The notes under the pieces are model-generated. The model saw only the letters and a program-made list of their open reading frames with translations. It searched no databases and was not told the origin of the DNA. Below, one piece after another: positions 11,493 through 24,300 of a DNA stretch of 64,000 nt. Both the position numbers and the translations under genes were made by a program. How positions within the stretch are numbered: the first letter of the stretch is position 1; each line of letters begins with the position of its first letter. The stretch is from Sorex araneus (lineage: Eukaryota > Chordata > Mammalia > Eulipotyphla > Soricidae). Location of the stretch: positions 215,418,500 through 215,482,499 of the forward strand of contig NC_073304.1 of assembly GCF_027595985.1 (NCBI RefSeq), in the 5' to 3' direction.

Positions 11493-11593
11493 TGGACTAT
11501 GCTGATTACTACCAGGGCCTGTGGGATTGCCATGGTGACCAGCCAGACGAACTGTCCTTCCAGCGGGGTGACCTCATCCGTATTCTGAGCAAG
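11493..11593 (+). CDS. SKAP1: SKAP1 coding exon, N-terminal half of SH3 domain
   Basis: The acceptor is ...CTTTGATCAG and the donor AAG|GTAAGGG. The 101-nt exon starts with TG (completing Val) and encodes [12 protein letters not shown], then [21 protein letters not shown]. This is the first half of an SH3 fold: the YYQGLWD segment corresponds to the ALYDY motif, and DELSFQRGD is the RT-loop/diverging-turn motif. The sequence is almost identical to human SKAP1 as I remember it, and differs from the paralogue SKAP2, which I recall having a different stretch after LWDC. The SH3 domain is the ADAP-binding part of the protein. The upstream intron is 9.66 kb and the downstream intron 24.2 kb. Confidence 0.95.
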
Positions 11594-12244
11594 GTAAGGG
11601 CACAGAGTACAGAGCTTGAATCAAAAGATTTTTTTTCCCACTCTTGATGATGTAGTAGCCATAACTAGCATGATCCCATGTCACACACTTCTCTTGTGTG
11701 TTTTACTTGACGCCCTCACACATCCAATCAATTCCCACCGATTTATTGTTGCAAGGGAAAATTTTTTTTAGTTTAGATTCAAGAACCAATTTTCAAATTT
11801 AAATTTACAATAATGTACCCCACTTCACCAGGTCCAAGCACTGAATATTGAAGCTCACACAACCTAGCCAAAAATCAAATATCCTGAGAATTATTCCCCA
11901 GAGCTCCCCAGGCGCTGCCTACCCCCCAAAAAAGAAGAAAGTACACGTATTATTAAAACTACGCCAATCAAAATTTGATCCTTTAAGAGACGCATGCTAC
12001 TTTAAAGGTCATTTTGTGTACATAATTTATTAACATAGTTGAAAACATTCTGGCTAGGTCAGCCACCTTCTTATTTCATTTATAGATAAGCTAGACTGTA
12101 ATAAAATTATGCAGGGGGAGGAGTCAGAGCCAGTCAGCTCAGTGGGTTTGAGCAAGTGCTGATAAGGCCAAGATAGTGAAGCTAATCTCACATAGACCAC
12201 CAGCTAACTTTATTCTCTTCTTCAAACACAAAGTTAACCCTTAC

Positions 12245-12420
12245 GAGCCTGAGATGTAGTACACAGGGTAATGATCTTGCCTCGGGCTTCCCTGATCCAG
12301 GATCAATCCCAGCATCTCAGATGGTTCCCTGGTCCCCTGCACAGTGTGATGCCTGAGCACAGAGTCAGGAGTAGGCCCTGAGCACTGCAGGGTATGGCCA
12401 AAATAAAACAGAACCAGAAA
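12245..12420 (+). mobile_element. Old SOR SINE
   Basis: GAGCCTGAGATGTAGTACAC head, GGATCAATCCCAGCATCTCA, body ending GGGTATGGCCAAAAT. Confidence 0.65.
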
Positions 12421-12471
12421 AAGTTCATCCCTACCCCCAACTAACCATCTCATAGATACTGTTGGGTTTTA

Positions 12472-12665
12472 CTTTTTCTTTGGCTTTTTTGGTCATACCT
12501 GGCATTGCACAGGGGTTATGCCTTCAGGAATTATGCATCCTGGCTCATGCATTCAGGAATTACTCCTGGCTGTGCTCAGGGAACCATATGGGATGCTGGG
12601 AATCCAACCCACGTTGGCCGCGTGCAAGGCAAATGCCCTACCCACTGTGCTATCACTCCAGCCCC
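12472..12665 (-). mobile_element. SOR SINE with internal duplication
   Basis: Antisense copy in which CTGGCTCATGCATTCAGGAAT repeats part of the body. TACTGTTGG(G)TTTT flanks it (12457 and 12666). Confidence 0.85.
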
Positions 12666-12678
12666 TACTGTTGGTTTT

Positions 12679-13165
12679 TAATATATATATATATATATAC
12701 ACACATATGTACATATACACACATATATATTATCCATATATAATATATACATTATCTGTGTGTATATAATATAATATATATCTATATATACAGAGAGATC
12801 TATTATATATTATATATCTCAGTGTACATATCTAATATACAATAGATATATTTTATCTATGGACTGAAGCGATAGCACAGCGGGTAGGGCACTTGCCTTG
12901 CATGCAGTCGACCCAGGTTCAATTCCTTCGTCCCTCTCAGAGAGCCCGGCAAGCTACCCAGAGTATCCCGCCCACACGGCAGAACCTGGCAAGCTACCAG
13001 TGGCACATTCAATATGCCCAAAACAGTAACAACAAATCTCACAATGGAGATGTTACTAGTGCCCACTTGAGCAAATCGATGAACAACGGGATGACAGTGC
13101 TACAGCAGTGCGGTGCTACATATATTATCTATATATACGCACACATATATGTATATGGATAGAGA
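12679..13165. repeat. (TA)n/(CA)n satellite-like tract split by a SINE
   Basis: TATATA-rich sequence from 12679 resumes at 13119 after a long-form SOR. Several TATCTAT units occur. Confidence 0.85.
12862..13118 (+). mobile_element. Long-form, A-tail-less SOR SINE in a TA repeat
   Basis: GGACTGAAGCGATAGCACAG head, two CGGCAAGCTACC-like units, end GATGACAGTGCTACAGCAGT. TATATT(T)TATCTAT is seen on both sides. Confidence 0.85.
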
Positions 13166-13189
13166 GTGCACCATCACCAGTGTGAAGAC

Positions 13190-13520
13190 GATTCAGAACT
13201 CTTAGGAACCACAAATGGAACCCTGAGCTCTTACAGAACCAGGAATAAGCCCTGAGCACAAACCGGCCCCCTGCCCCAAATAAAAGAAAAACTACAAATA
13301 GCCTATATAGGTAGGCTAAGGTCATAGGTTCTATCCTTGAGAAAACTTATTAAAATGTTTTCTCTCTGACTGGAGAGATGACTCAAAGGGCTGGAGCACA
13401 TAGTGTGCATGTGGGAGCCCTGAGTTTGATTTGCTACAGAGACCCTCTCAAGCACACACCAGCGGTGACCCCCCAAAAAAGTGCTGGATGTGGACCCCCT
13501 CAAAAAAAAGTGAATATTTA
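13190..13520 (+). mobile_element. Old SOR-like fragments
   Basis: 13200-13295 keeps only the body (GAACCAGGAATAAGCCCTGA). 13372-13500 begins CTGGAGAGATGACTCAAAGG, an older tRNA-like head also seen at 62309. Confidence 0.5.
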
Positions 13521-13570
13521 CAAACTCATTTTGAAATAGTCACAATTTGCTCTTTAATTATTAAGTATGT

Positions 13571-13738
13571 AGGGCCAGAGAGATGTTACAGTGGGTAAGG
13601 TGCTTGTTTTACATGCGGTCGACTTGAGTTCAATCCCTGGCATTCCATATGGTACCCTGAGCACTGCCAGGAGTGATTCCTGAGAGCAGATCCCAGAGTA
13701 TCCCCTGAGCATCACTGAGGTGGCTGAAAAACAAAATT
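13571..13738 (+). mobile_element. SOR SINE, diverged
   Basis: GGGCCAGAGAGATGTTACAG, GAGTTCAATCCCTGG, GCCAGGAGTGATTCCTGAG. Confidence 0.8.
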
Positions 13739-13905
13739 AAAGTAAAATAATATATGTATAAAGCATGTAGATTCCTGAAAGAAAAGGAAGTATTGTGTTA
13801 TTATTTAATAACCATCACTTGCTACTTATTTTATTCTGTAAATATTGATGAAGGGTGTGTGTCTTGGTTTGAAATACATCATAAGTGCCTTAGGAAACAT
13901 CGAGA

Positions 13906-14080
13906 TGGGGCCAGAGCAATAGTACAGAGAGTTGGGCAGTTGCCTTGCATGTGGCCAAACTGGGTATGATCCATATCATCTTCTATGTTCCCCTGAGAGC
14001 ACTGCCAGGAGTGATCCCTGAGCCAGATATAAATCTGAGCATCATTGGGTATAGGCCCAAAACCAAAAAAATAAAGAAAG
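13906..14080 (+). mobile_element. SOR SINE, diverged
   Basis: GGGGCCAGAGCAATAGTACA head and GGGTATAGGCCCAAAACC tail. Confidence 0.8.
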
Positions 14081-14084
14081 AAAA

Positions 14085-15630
14085 GAGGAGGGAACAGATC
14101 CGGACTTAACTAAAGTAACTTTCAGTAGCTCCAACAAATTCTCTTTGAACAAAGATCAATCAAATTCAAACCCAACCTTTTTTTATTTTTGAGAGCATGA
14201 GAGCCCTGCAGGCCCGGCTCACTGAGCTCACAACCTTTTAGTGATTTCTTCCAGACGTCTAACTCAGCACCACCCCAGTGCCATTCCAGTGCAGCTCCGA
14301 TACACCAAGACTAAATTGGAAGCAGAGAAGGGAGTGGACATTGGCCTGATTGGTATTTCAAATGCCCGAAAGCAAGGTTTGCCGTGTAATAGAATTTGTG
14401 TACATTACCACACTGGCATTACAGGGGTAATCGAGTTATCCACTCAGGTGTGACCAGGCCTCTGTTTGCCCAGAGCCTGCAGGTGAACAAATTAACTGTT
14501 TACATTGTCTGAGGTGCCTGCAGCGGGAGGAGGGGGACCACAGAGCCAGACTGTCTGCTGGCCTTCTCTCGGTCATGATGATTTTGTTTGTTTTGCATGT
14601 CTTTTGCCTTTGTTAATGGCTTCTCACTGGGGGTCCCTTTCCTCTACTTAGGAGGGGCTGTGCAGTGACTTGCCTGCAGTATGAGAGCTGTCTGCAGTTT
14701 CTATGGCTGCTGTATTTTTAAGGGATACCAAAGAACAGGAAGAGCTACATGGTTTTTCAAACCAATCCTTCCTTTATGACTAAAAGCTAATATGTGGAGT
14801 ACCCCATGCGAAGACCTGGCTACCCTAGTTCTATCAGCTTCTTTCTTCACCTTCGGGGCAACAATGAAGTCTCTTTTCACCCCTTCTCATTTGTGGGAGC
14901 ACATTCTGCCCCCCACAGCTACCGCCCTTTACCATGGTGCCACCGTGGAGGAAATGATCTGCTCACAGCGCACCTGAAGTTTCCCTCACAAAGCTTCATT
15001 CCAGGGAATGTTGTCATGGGGAGCATTTGGCTTGGATTTATCTTTATTCTATTATCTCACTCAATAACAGTCCTTAAACCGGAAGGAATTTTTACAAGGC
15101 CACCCAGTTCATTCCCTTACCTCGTGGAAGCAAAAATGAACTAATACGCACAGAAAAGAAGAAACTACTACCATTCTATGGATTTAGACATACAGTTCTT
15201 TCCTAACTCTGAAATTTTCTTTGCTGTGGATCCTAAGTTCACTCCCCGTGACCCAAGTTGACTTCCTTTGGGGGAGGTCAGCTGTGCTCCCCTCCCCCCA
15301 CCACCCTCTGCCTCTCACACCTGAGAACTAACAACAGGAGTTGAGGCTAGTTCAGGAAAAAAGTGTCTTAACTTTCCTCTCTGGCCATAGAACCTTTGTC
15401 AGGTGAGAGAAGACCTGCTGTGTAGGAACCTGAAGGACCATTTCCTCGAGAAATGCAAGACAAGCACAGCTGCTTGCAGCTCAACTTACCTGGACCCGTC
15501 TCCATACCTGTGAAATGAGTGTGTGTCCGACAGCCTCTCTGTTTTCTGCTTCAGACGTTGCCATTCTAAACCTGGTAGGCTGGCATTGCAAAACTGCTTT
15601 AAAAAGTTTTTCAAACAAAAATAGGTTTTA
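14085..15630. other. Unique SKAP1 intron sequence
   Basis: No repeat for 1.5 kb. An open frame of 116 codons at 14794-15144 shows no domain. Confidence 0.45.
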
Positions 15631-15800
15631 GGGGGCTGGAGTGAGAGCACAGCGGGTAAGGCGTTTGCCTTACACGCAGCCCACCCGGGTTCGGTTCCCA
15701 GCATCCCATATGGTCTCCTGAGCACCGCCAGGAGTAATTCATGAGTGCAGAGCCAGGAGTAACCCCTGAGCATTGCCAGGTGTGGCCCAAAAAACAAACA
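15631..15800 (+). mobile_element. SOR SINE with (AT)n tail
   Basis: GGGGCTGGAGTGAGAGCACA to GTGTGGCCCAAAAAAC, followed by (AAAC)n and (AT)n to 15833. Confidence 0.9.
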
Positions 15801-16317
15801 AACAAAATATATATATATATATATATATATGTATATGTAAGTTTCAGCTTCAATTATTTATTCAAATTAAATAAAACAAAATCCCATTATTCCATTTGGA
15901 TCCTATAATTATGTGCATATGGTTTCCCCCTCACTCTTTCATTACAGAACTAATCTGAGGGCAAGGGAATGGAGGGGGATGGCCTCAGAAAGAGAAGATA
16001 AATGTGGTCCCTGGGGGGGCAGTGGAGTGGAAGGAACTAAAAAACAGCAAAATTCTGGAGCTTCTGCTGCTCTATTTCTTAGTAGTGGCTCAAATTGTGA
16101 TCCAACCTTCAACCTTAGAATTTTGGCATCAGAAAAAGAAGTCTGTCAAGTCCTGGGGTCTCAGAGTAGGCAAGATCTCAGAAGAAAGATCTTTATTCTT
16201 TTCTTTATCCCTCTTCCAGAGAAAATTACTGGCTAGACAGGAAATATGTGGCCCCATAGATAACTGAATGCCCATCACCCATCTATTCTTAGGGAAGGGA
16301 GTCAAAGAGAGGCTATT

Positions 16318-16478
16318 TATGTGACCCAAGAGCAAATCACTTCATCTCACTAATCCTCAGTTTCCTCATCTGTAAACATTGGTATCCTTTCTACCCAGAG
16401 GGTCTGGTGGTGCTTACATTATAGAATTTGTGTGAAGAAGTGCCTGGCACCTAGGAGGAACTGGTGACTCTAACTTCC
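16318..16478 (+). mobile_element. MIR SINE
   Basis: TCAGTTTCCTCATCTGTAAA and AAGTGCCTGGCACCTAG are core and tail landmarks of the ancient MIR family. Confidence 0.75.
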
Positions 16479-16864
16479 CTCCCCCACCGTCACACTAAAA
16501 ATAATGTTAATGTGCAGGTAAATATGAGGCGTTCAAGAAGGTAGCCCAATTTGCCAGGAGGTCTTCATAGAGATGCTCAAAAGCACAATGGGTTCTTTTT
16601 CACTTGGAAACAGAAAATTCTACAGGGCGAAGCCCTTTGGGGAGAGCCACCTGCCTGTCCTTTTCTGTGTGATCACATCCAGGACAAAATTCATCAACTG
16701 TTCAAACTTCCTATGTGAGGAGAGGCCAGAACTGGGCATCCAACTCTGAAACAGGAGTCAGAGGCCTTGTCACCAGGAGTAACACAGCAGCCCCTGCATC
16801 CTCAGACAGTCTGAGGCCCCTGAAGTTTCTTTCCTACTTAATTAACTGAATTCCAATCAAATCT

Positions 16865-17185
16865 TCAAATATATTCAAAGAAGATTTTTTTTCCTTTTAT
16901 CAAAGACTAACTGATCATGTACCTGAGTCTGTCTAAGGATATCAAATTCAATTCCATTGATCTGAGGATCTGTCTTTATTCCAACACCATGCTGTTTTAA
17001 TTATCACCACTTTGTAATACAGTTTGAAGTTAGGTTATTGTTCCATATGAATTTCAGGAGTGTTTGCTCTGCTTCTTTGGAAAATGTCGTGGGTATCTTT
17101 ATAGGGACTGCATTGAATCTGTATAATGCTTTGGAGAGTATTTAATGATCTTAATGTTTTTAATCCTCCCAATCCAGGAGGTTTT
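16865..17185 (-). mobile_element. L1 ORF2 fragment
   Basis: The + strand carries ACACCATGCTGTTTTAATTA, GTTTGAAGTTAGGTTATTG and GACTGCATTGAATCTGTA, the antisense of the C-terminal part of L1 ORF2. Several frame breaks show it is dead. Confidence 0.8.
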
Positions 17186-17209
17186 GTTTTTTCCTCTGGG
17201 GAGTTTTGT

Positions 17210-17385
17210 TTATCTTGGGGGTCACACTCTGCAGTGCTCTAGAGCTACTCCTGGCTCTGTGCTCAGGGATAACTCCTGGTGGCATTTGAGAGCTCATCTG
17301 CAGTTCCCAGGATTAAACTGGGGTGAGCTGCATTCAACTTTGTGTATGGCAAGCACCTTAATCCCCGTACTGTCTCTCTGCCCGA
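17210..17385 (-). mobile_element. Old SOR SINE
   Basis: GGGGGTCACACTCTGCAGTG, CTCCTGGCTCTGTGCTCAGG, TGTCTCTCTGCCCG. Confidence 0.75.
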
Positions 17386-17695
17386 AAAGAGGGGTTTTTT
17401 TGTTTTTTTTTTTAATAATGCCGCAGATCTGTGCAGCCAGAGGATGTTGCTGTGTGGCTTTGGGGCCAGATTATTTCTGAACAGCTTTTCCTAGTGCTGG
17501 GACTGAGTTTCACTGGGGCCTGGTGCTGGGACGCGCGCAAGCCACAGCGGGGTGTTCCGCGCCCTTCACTGGCTCCAGATTGTGGCGCTTGTGCAGGTCT
17601 CCTCATACGTAACCGATGGCTCCTGAGAGCCTGCCTCTCATCAATTACATCCCCCGTGTCTGCGGCCACCACAGAATTCAACTTTGAATAGAGGG

Positions 17696-17698
<3 letters not shown>

Positions 17699-17742
<44 letters not shown>
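17699..17742. repeat. (GA)n microsatellite
   Basis: Uninterrupted GA units inside otherwise unique sequence. Confidence 0.95.
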
Positions 17743-17746
<4 letters not shown>

Positions 17747-18393
17747 TGTTTGAAAGGCCTGTTCACTCAGCTGCATTTTAATTTCCTTTTCAATCTTGTC
17801 CCAATTAATTTCACAGAATTAATCTCACAGAAGCAAACTCGGCAGCATTGAGGCTGCGATTTTAGTGTGGCGGTCGCTCTGCCTGAACATGAAATAGGAG
17901 CTAATATAAAAATCCATCTGCTATGTTTGAAATACACACCGGCTGCTGCTCAGTCCTGTCTGACATTCCAAACATCAACAGCGGGGGAAAGTGATTTGGG
18001 GGTTAGTGGCCATCAGTACTTGGCAGGGGTTCAACAACAGGTGTACTCCAAAAATCCATTCAGCCTGGGCACCAGGCATGACAGGGCAGGTGCTGAATCA
18101 CCCTCCATGTAGTAACGCTGGGCCCTGGCTTGGTTCCTTTTATCAGAGGATCCTAAGGCCCGTCTGTGGACTAGCACTGCTGTGGGCATTTGTTAGAAGT
18201 GGATGAGAGGGAGGCAGGAAGCCTCTTTTCTGGATAAAACATATCACCAGTTGCAGTTTTCAAAGACAAGATTGTCTTTCTACCCCTAAGACCTCCCAGA
18301 CAGAAACCTTCTTTCTAAATAGTAAAGGTACTTATTCTCCTAAGTGAAATAACTTAAATACCCATTTAAAGTTAAGTAAAATAATTAAATAAC
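17743..18393. promoter_or_regulatory. Candidate conserved noncoding block
   Basis: Unique, no SINE. 17770-17840 is AT-rich with two ATTAAT cores (CCAATTAATTTCAC, GAATTAATCTCAC). Suggestive of a homeodomain-bound element, but conservation cannot be tested here. Confidence 0.3.
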
Positions 18394-19175
18394 AGGGGCC
18401 AAAAGGATAGTATAGGGTTTAAGGCACTTGTCTTGCACACAGCTAACCCTGGTTCAATCCCTGGCATTGCATATGGTCCCCAGAGCTCTGAGCACTGTCA
18501 GGAGTGATCCCTGAACACAGTCAGGAGTAATATCTGAACACCACCAGGTGTGACCCAAAAACACATAAATTATAGAACAATAATACAAGGTTAAGGTGCT
18601 TGATGAGCATGTGGTTGACCCCACTTTGATCCCCAGTATGGCATATGGTTCCCTGAGCATCTCCAGGAATTACTCCTAAGCACAGACTCAGTATCTCCAG
18701 GGGTTACTCCTGAGCACCACTGAGTATGGCCCAAAACTAAAAATAAATAAATAAAATTATGAGCCTAGAGAGAACAGAAATAGACTGGAGCACAAGCTTT
18801 GCATGCAGGAGGCCTCGGGTCACTCCCCTGTACCACCACCTGGAATAACCTGAGTACAGAGCTGAGCACTGCCAGATGTGGTCCAGAAACCAAAAACCAA
18901 AACAAACAAAATAACTAAGCCTTGTGTTCCAGAACTAATTTATAGTAGTAGCATGAGCTATCAGCAGATACGGGCAAGAAACCTCAGTAGGGCCCGGAAA
19001 GATTAAGTACAGTGGGTAGAGCATTTTGCCTTGCACATTGCCGAGCTGTGTTTGATCCCTGGCATCCCATATGGTCCCCTGAGCACTGCCAGGAGTAATT
19101 CCCGGTTGCAGAGCCAGAAGTTACCCCTGAGCACCATCAGGTGTGGCCCAGAAACAAAAAACAAAACAAAACAAC
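18394..19175 (+). mobile_element. Array of four diverged SOR SINEs
   Basis: Copies at 18394-18565, 18568-18755, 18775-18910 and 18990-19175, all sense, separated only by A-rich tails. Diverged from one another, so they look like repeated insertions into A-tails, not a tandem duplication. Confidence 0.75.
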
Positions 19176-19259
19176 TCTTTCTCAGTCAACCAGAAAACAG
19201 AAGAGATCTCCCTGGGCTCAAGAGAAAATATGGGCAAAAGAAAAAAAAAAGAGAAAATA

Positions 19260-19430
19260 TGGGGACTGGAGCAATAGCACAGCAGTTAGGGCGTTTGCCT
19301 TGCACGCGACTGACCCGGGTTCGATTCCCAGCATCCCATATGGTCCCCTGAGCACTGCCAGGAGTAACTCCTGAGTGCAAAGCCAGGAGGTAACCCTTGT
19401 GCATTGCCAGGTGTGATCCAAAAAGCAAAA
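19260..19430 (+). mobile_element. SOR SINE, young-looking
   Basis: GGACTGGAGCAATAGCACAG, GGGTTCGATTCCCAGCATCC, tail GTGTGATCCAAAAAGC plus A-run. Confidence 0.9.
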
Positions 19431-19454
19431 AAAAAAAGAGAGAGAGAGAGAAAA

Positions 19455-19610
19455 TAAATGGGTTTAGGCTCTTGCCTTGCACAGAGCCGACTTCTGTTCA
19501 ATCCCTGATACTGCGTGTGGTCCCCGAGCATCACCAAGAGCGATCCCTGAGCATAAAGCTAGGAGTAAACCCTGGTGTGACCAAAAGCCAGGAAAGAAAA
19601 GGAAAAAAAT
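19455..19610 (+). mobile_element. Old SOR SINE, head lost
   Basis: Starts at GGCTCTTGCCTTGCACAGAG. Sixth element of the sense-strand cluster from 18394. Confidence 0.7.
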
Positions 19611-20982
19611 GTAAAGCAAGTAAAGCAAGTCCCCCCGACTCCCATCTCCCATCTCCTCAGCCTGGATTACGAGCCTCCTGTGTTGGCCTTAACCTCCTCC
19701 ACGGGTTCTCCATCTTTATTTCAATAGAAATCAGTCTAAGAGCAACAAGTATAAACCACACAAGGTTTATTCTTCGGCAGTGGCTCCAGGGGTGGGAAGA
19801 TTCTCTTGCAACCCAAACATACCGTGCTGGGCTATCTTCTAGTTGCTGTGGAAACAGGAAGCCCTATAGGCCAGGTCAATTTTCTCATCAAACGCAGGAG
19901 TTGATCAGAAGGCTCTGGGCTGCGTGTGGATGAGACAGACCGGCTTCTGGGTGATATTTCACTTCTAGCCCTGGTTGGAACTACTTAAACTCCATCTGGA
20001 TCCTGGCTCCAAACCCAGCGTTTAGTTCTCTGAAGGCAACAGGCCTGTTCCCAGCACTCCTGGGCGACACTGCTGTGACACTGTGTCGCTGTAATGGGTT
20101 TTTTAACACGCAGTGTTCTCTGTCTTTTCAGACTATTTAAAGAATGTAGACCTTTCCCCTGCCTGACCCCATCCTCTCCAAAAGAGATTTGTATGTTGTA
20201 AAAAAAAAAAAAAAAAATTATCTGAATGTAGCAATACTTCCTCTTTTAAGTGTGCTTAGCTGAATGTGACAACAACCCTCATAAAAACAGATAAGTTAAT
20301 TTCTTCAATTGCTTTAAATGAGTAGTTTTGATTTTGGTTTTGCTGGGTTGTTTTAAAAAAAAAAAAAAATCAGGGCTTTGAGGGAAAGGAGGTATTTGGT
20401 GACATCTAGTGTCCATTCTGGACTTCCTCAGGCACCATACCCTCCGCTTAGCCTGGTGGGGGATGGGCAGGGTTATTTGGGAGTTAATTTGGGGGTAGTA
20501 AGTCAGGAGAATATGGGCCTGGGGCACAGGCGGCCCAAACAGTCTGATGAAGCTGATCAATGCCTGTCAGAGGGCTATTATTATTCACCTCTGACCTGAC
20601 CAAAACAAGTGGATGAGGGGGATACCCTCCGAAAATATCTTTTCTTATTTATGATGATACAAAAGAGAAGCAGAAGCATCCCCCACCACCCCCTTTCATG
20701 TTAACAAGCAGGTCAGCACCGTGCTCTGATGACGAAGATGATGATGGTGGTGGTGTTTTCTCTCATTAATAACCCCTATGGGAGACTATAGAGTTAGGAG
20801 GATGGGAATGGGATTTGGGGTCAGCTGGAAGGCAACGGTCATACACCGGTCAAATTCAGTAGAGGCCATTCCTTTCCCCCAGACAGGAACCAATCGTCTA
20901 GAACAAACCCTGGCAGCCTCATTCCTTCCAGGTAATTTTTATAAATGAGGGGACACCCATTCCAAGAGAGGACAAAAAGAAG

Positions 20983-20985
<3 letters not shown>
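19611..20985. other. Unique SKAP1 intron sequence
   Basis: No SINE. Contains an A-run at 20200-20217 and an RFX-like GTTGCTGTGGAAAC near 19842. Confidence 0.4.

Positions 20986-21069
<84 letters not shown>
20986..21069. repeat. (TG)n microsatellite
   Basis: About 42 uninterrupted TG units. Confidence 0.98.
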
Positions 21070-21070
<1 letters not shown>

Positions 21071-21253
21071 GGTGTTCCCGTGCATAAGGAGCATGTAAAC
21101 CTGCTAACAAGAGACCCACTTGCATCTCAACTCTGTCCTCCAAGCCCTGGCCATATATTATAAAAGGCCATTTTTTAACGAGAATAAAACTGGCACTTTC
21201 TACTTTCATCCCCTCACCCTCTTAAATTGTTATTCTGATCAGGACCTTTCCTG

Positions 21254-21256
<3 letters not shown>

Positions 21257-21299
<43 letters not shown>
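21257..21299. repeat. (CA)n microsatellite
   Basis: About 21 CA units, 190 bases after the longer TG tract, with which it could pair as an inverted repeat. Confidence 0.97.
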
Positions 21300-21300
<1 letters not shown>

Positions 21301-24300
21301 TTCTGTCAGGTGGAAAGTCCCACCTCAGATAATTAACAGTGAGGAGTGAGGCCTGGGCAGAAATATTTACCTAGAACCATCTAAGCCACGGCAGGGTTAG
21401 GTTAATGCTTAGAATCTCCCCACGCTTTACAAACTCCAGTGTGAAAAAAAAAATCCAGCCATTTATTTTGCAGTGAATTTATAACAAATGCTGTTAAAGG
21501 CTTCGTCTTTTGACAGAGGTAATAATAAATTCACTGTTAAAGACGGTAGTTTAATTCCTTATACCTCCAATACTGCACAGAATAAACCATATTCATCACT
21601 GAGTAATTTTTTACCACATAAATCTTTAAAACTAACCGGTGAAGGCTGTTGAGACTGAAATATTGTGAATTTATTAGATATGCCCATGTCGTATTGGATT
21701 CAGAGGTTTCCATTCGAATATATTATGGGGAAAATTTGTGTCTTTAACTGTGACATTCCTTCCATTTTCCACTGCCAGTATTATAACAAGCAGCTCCTCT
21801 AGAGTCAACTGCACGTTTATTAGACAGAGATTTAGTAATAAACTCCTCACTAATCTGCCAAAGAGGCTGGGTGACATTTTGGTGAGATGCTCTATTTAAA
21901 AGGAGTCACAGAAGCTTTGTTTCTGTATAATTATTTTCTCAAAAGGAACTCAACCTCCCCAAGTCTCTATCTGCCAGGGTTTCTTGGGAGTGTATGGATT
22001 CCGCCTCCCAACCAAACTAGCAGAATAATGAAGCAAATTATAACTCCATTGCAAACATACAGGGCGGTAACTTCTGTGCAGTTTATAGGATTAGTTATGG
22101 GGGGCGTGGGGTAATCAGAACACAGAAAAGCCGAAATGAGCAGGCATTGCCAGATGCAGGGTATTTAAGACTAATAAAAAGATGCTATTGATTCTCAAAC
22201 TGAAAATAATAGACAATGATTTCAGAAAACTTGCTGTTTAAAATTTTCATCTTGATATATGATGCATTAAAGATATAATTGCATCCTCAGATTTGAACAA
22301 AAATCCTTTTACTCTGCCATATTAATTTTGAGTGAAAATCTGTGTCTGATAGATGGGGATATTTCGAACCTTTCTTCCTGATTTGCTCGTGAAGTGACAT
22401 TTAAACTAACCCATTGATTATATCAAATTGTAATGCCTTCTCCAGTTTCATTAAGGAAACATTAATATTGCTAAAATGAAAATGTATTTTTTCTTTTGGT
22501 TGCAGGAATGTGCAACATCTTTTTGGCAAAGATATTTGACAGTTTCTCTGTTCCCACTAATAGTGTTTATTTGGGGAAAGTCCCAACTACTAAAAACTTC
22601 TGAGTAGCATTTTGAACCTTAAGATGTTGTTTTTTAAATAAAATAAAAATAAACAAAGGAGAGGGGAAAAAATCTCCTGGCACTGCAAGACAACAGCCCA
22701 TCAGAATAATTGTTAAAAGACAGAACCCGGCTAGAAAGATAAGCATAATACCAGCAATTAATATTCAGTACTTCACATTATAGTCAAGAGGATGTGTTTT
22801 TCTTTGTGATGTGTTCATAAGCTAAGAGTATTGGGAGCCAGATTCTGCGCTCTGCCTTCTTTTTGTGCATGAAGATTAAGGAGGGGGGGAGAAAAACAGA
22901 TCAACAATCCTGTTCCATCTGTAAATGAACAAACATCTTGATTTTATAGCTATTTGCTTTGTAAAACTGAGGAATGAAACAAAAATTACTGGATGCCTAA
23001 GTAACACTTTAATTCCGAATTCATTTACGCTATAGCTATGTAGTTGTCACAAACCATAATGCAGTATTTAATTAAAATAACAGAAGTGCATCTAGATATG
23101 TCCTGGGGTAGCTATCGCCAAATTATAGTCTGTGCCATCCGTATTTTATTTATGAAATGACAGTTTCTAAGATGCAAGTAGGCTGATCCGAACGCGTAAA
23201 CATTCTAAACCTGCATTTTTATAAAGGCTCGGCTTTTCTTTTTCCTGCTGTGTCTTTAAATTTTTTCCTCCTTCTATCATTGGGTTGTGGGGTGGTTTGT
23301 GGTTTGTTTGTTTGTCTATTTTTCCAAGTGGGATTGTTTTGATGTCAATAAAGATCTCTTTCTAACTCTTGCTTTTCAACTATCGACCTCCTGAGTCTTC
23401 TGGCTGTGAAATCTCCGTCTGTTGTCATGGAAAGGCTTGTGAGGCTTCACGGGAGCCACTGCAAGCCTGGGCTAAGACAGGCAGAACTTGGATGCAGACT
23501 GCAAGGGGCGAGGGAAAAAGCAGCCCTTTCCGACTCGAGGTGCTTGCTCCCGTGCAGTCTTCCTTGCACCTCTTTTCCCACCTATAAATACCCGTTATAG
23601 TTTACACGCTCGCTTGCTCTACTTTGTGGATGTTCACACGCAGACATACTGCTCCTTTTCATAAACGCATAGCATCTATCTTACACGCGCCCACCATCTA
23701 TCTCCTCGTTCACATTGGCTGTCCCATCCACCTCCTTGTCTGCAGAATTATGTTCAGCAAGGTCCCGATTTATAGGAAATAAATAATGAAAATGGAACAG
23801 ACTGGGAAAGATAATCGAAACATTCAAATTGTTATTTTTCACTGTACTTTCCACAAACAGAGCATCGATATAAACACCTAGCAGAGGTGTGGGTTGATTC
23901 CTTCAAAAGTAATGCCTTGTGGAATAGTCTGATGAGTGGTTTCTCCACTTGCTCTCTTTGCTGTTTTGTGTCTCTGGCTTTATGATGCTCTAAGATCTTT
24001 GCCATTTGTTTGAATGGCAAGGGATGCTGTGTTATTATTTTCATTCTTTCTGCTTCTTAGTTATCCTGTCAATAATGCCAAGTTTTGCCACCGTTTGTCC
24101 TCTTATAAAATAACCGTGAGAAGGATGAAACAGAAACAACAATTGCCATTGCCTATTTAGAGAAAACAGCGCTGGCGGTTACTGTATTAAGATATTCCTG
24201 TAATGGTATCATCGGATCACAGCCCAATCCTACAGCTAGGGTCTTTAGGAGAAAAGGTTTCTTAGACACACTTGTAATTATTTTAGCCCCTTTCACAGGT

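Noticed and set aside
11493-11593. SKAP2 as the identity of the SH3-encoding exons
   Set aside because: The [21 protein letters not shown] and [17 protein letters not shown] segments fit SKAP1, and the neighbour SNX11 fits the SKAP1 locus.
15486-15853. Recurring peptide with GYSWLCTQELLLAVL and GPYGMLGIEPG in many open frames on both strands
   Set aside because: It is the antisense translation of the SOR SINE and recurs at dozens of loci; not a protein family.
20919-21209. Open frames with VCVCVC or THTHTH runs
   Set aside because: Translation of the TG/CA microsatellite.
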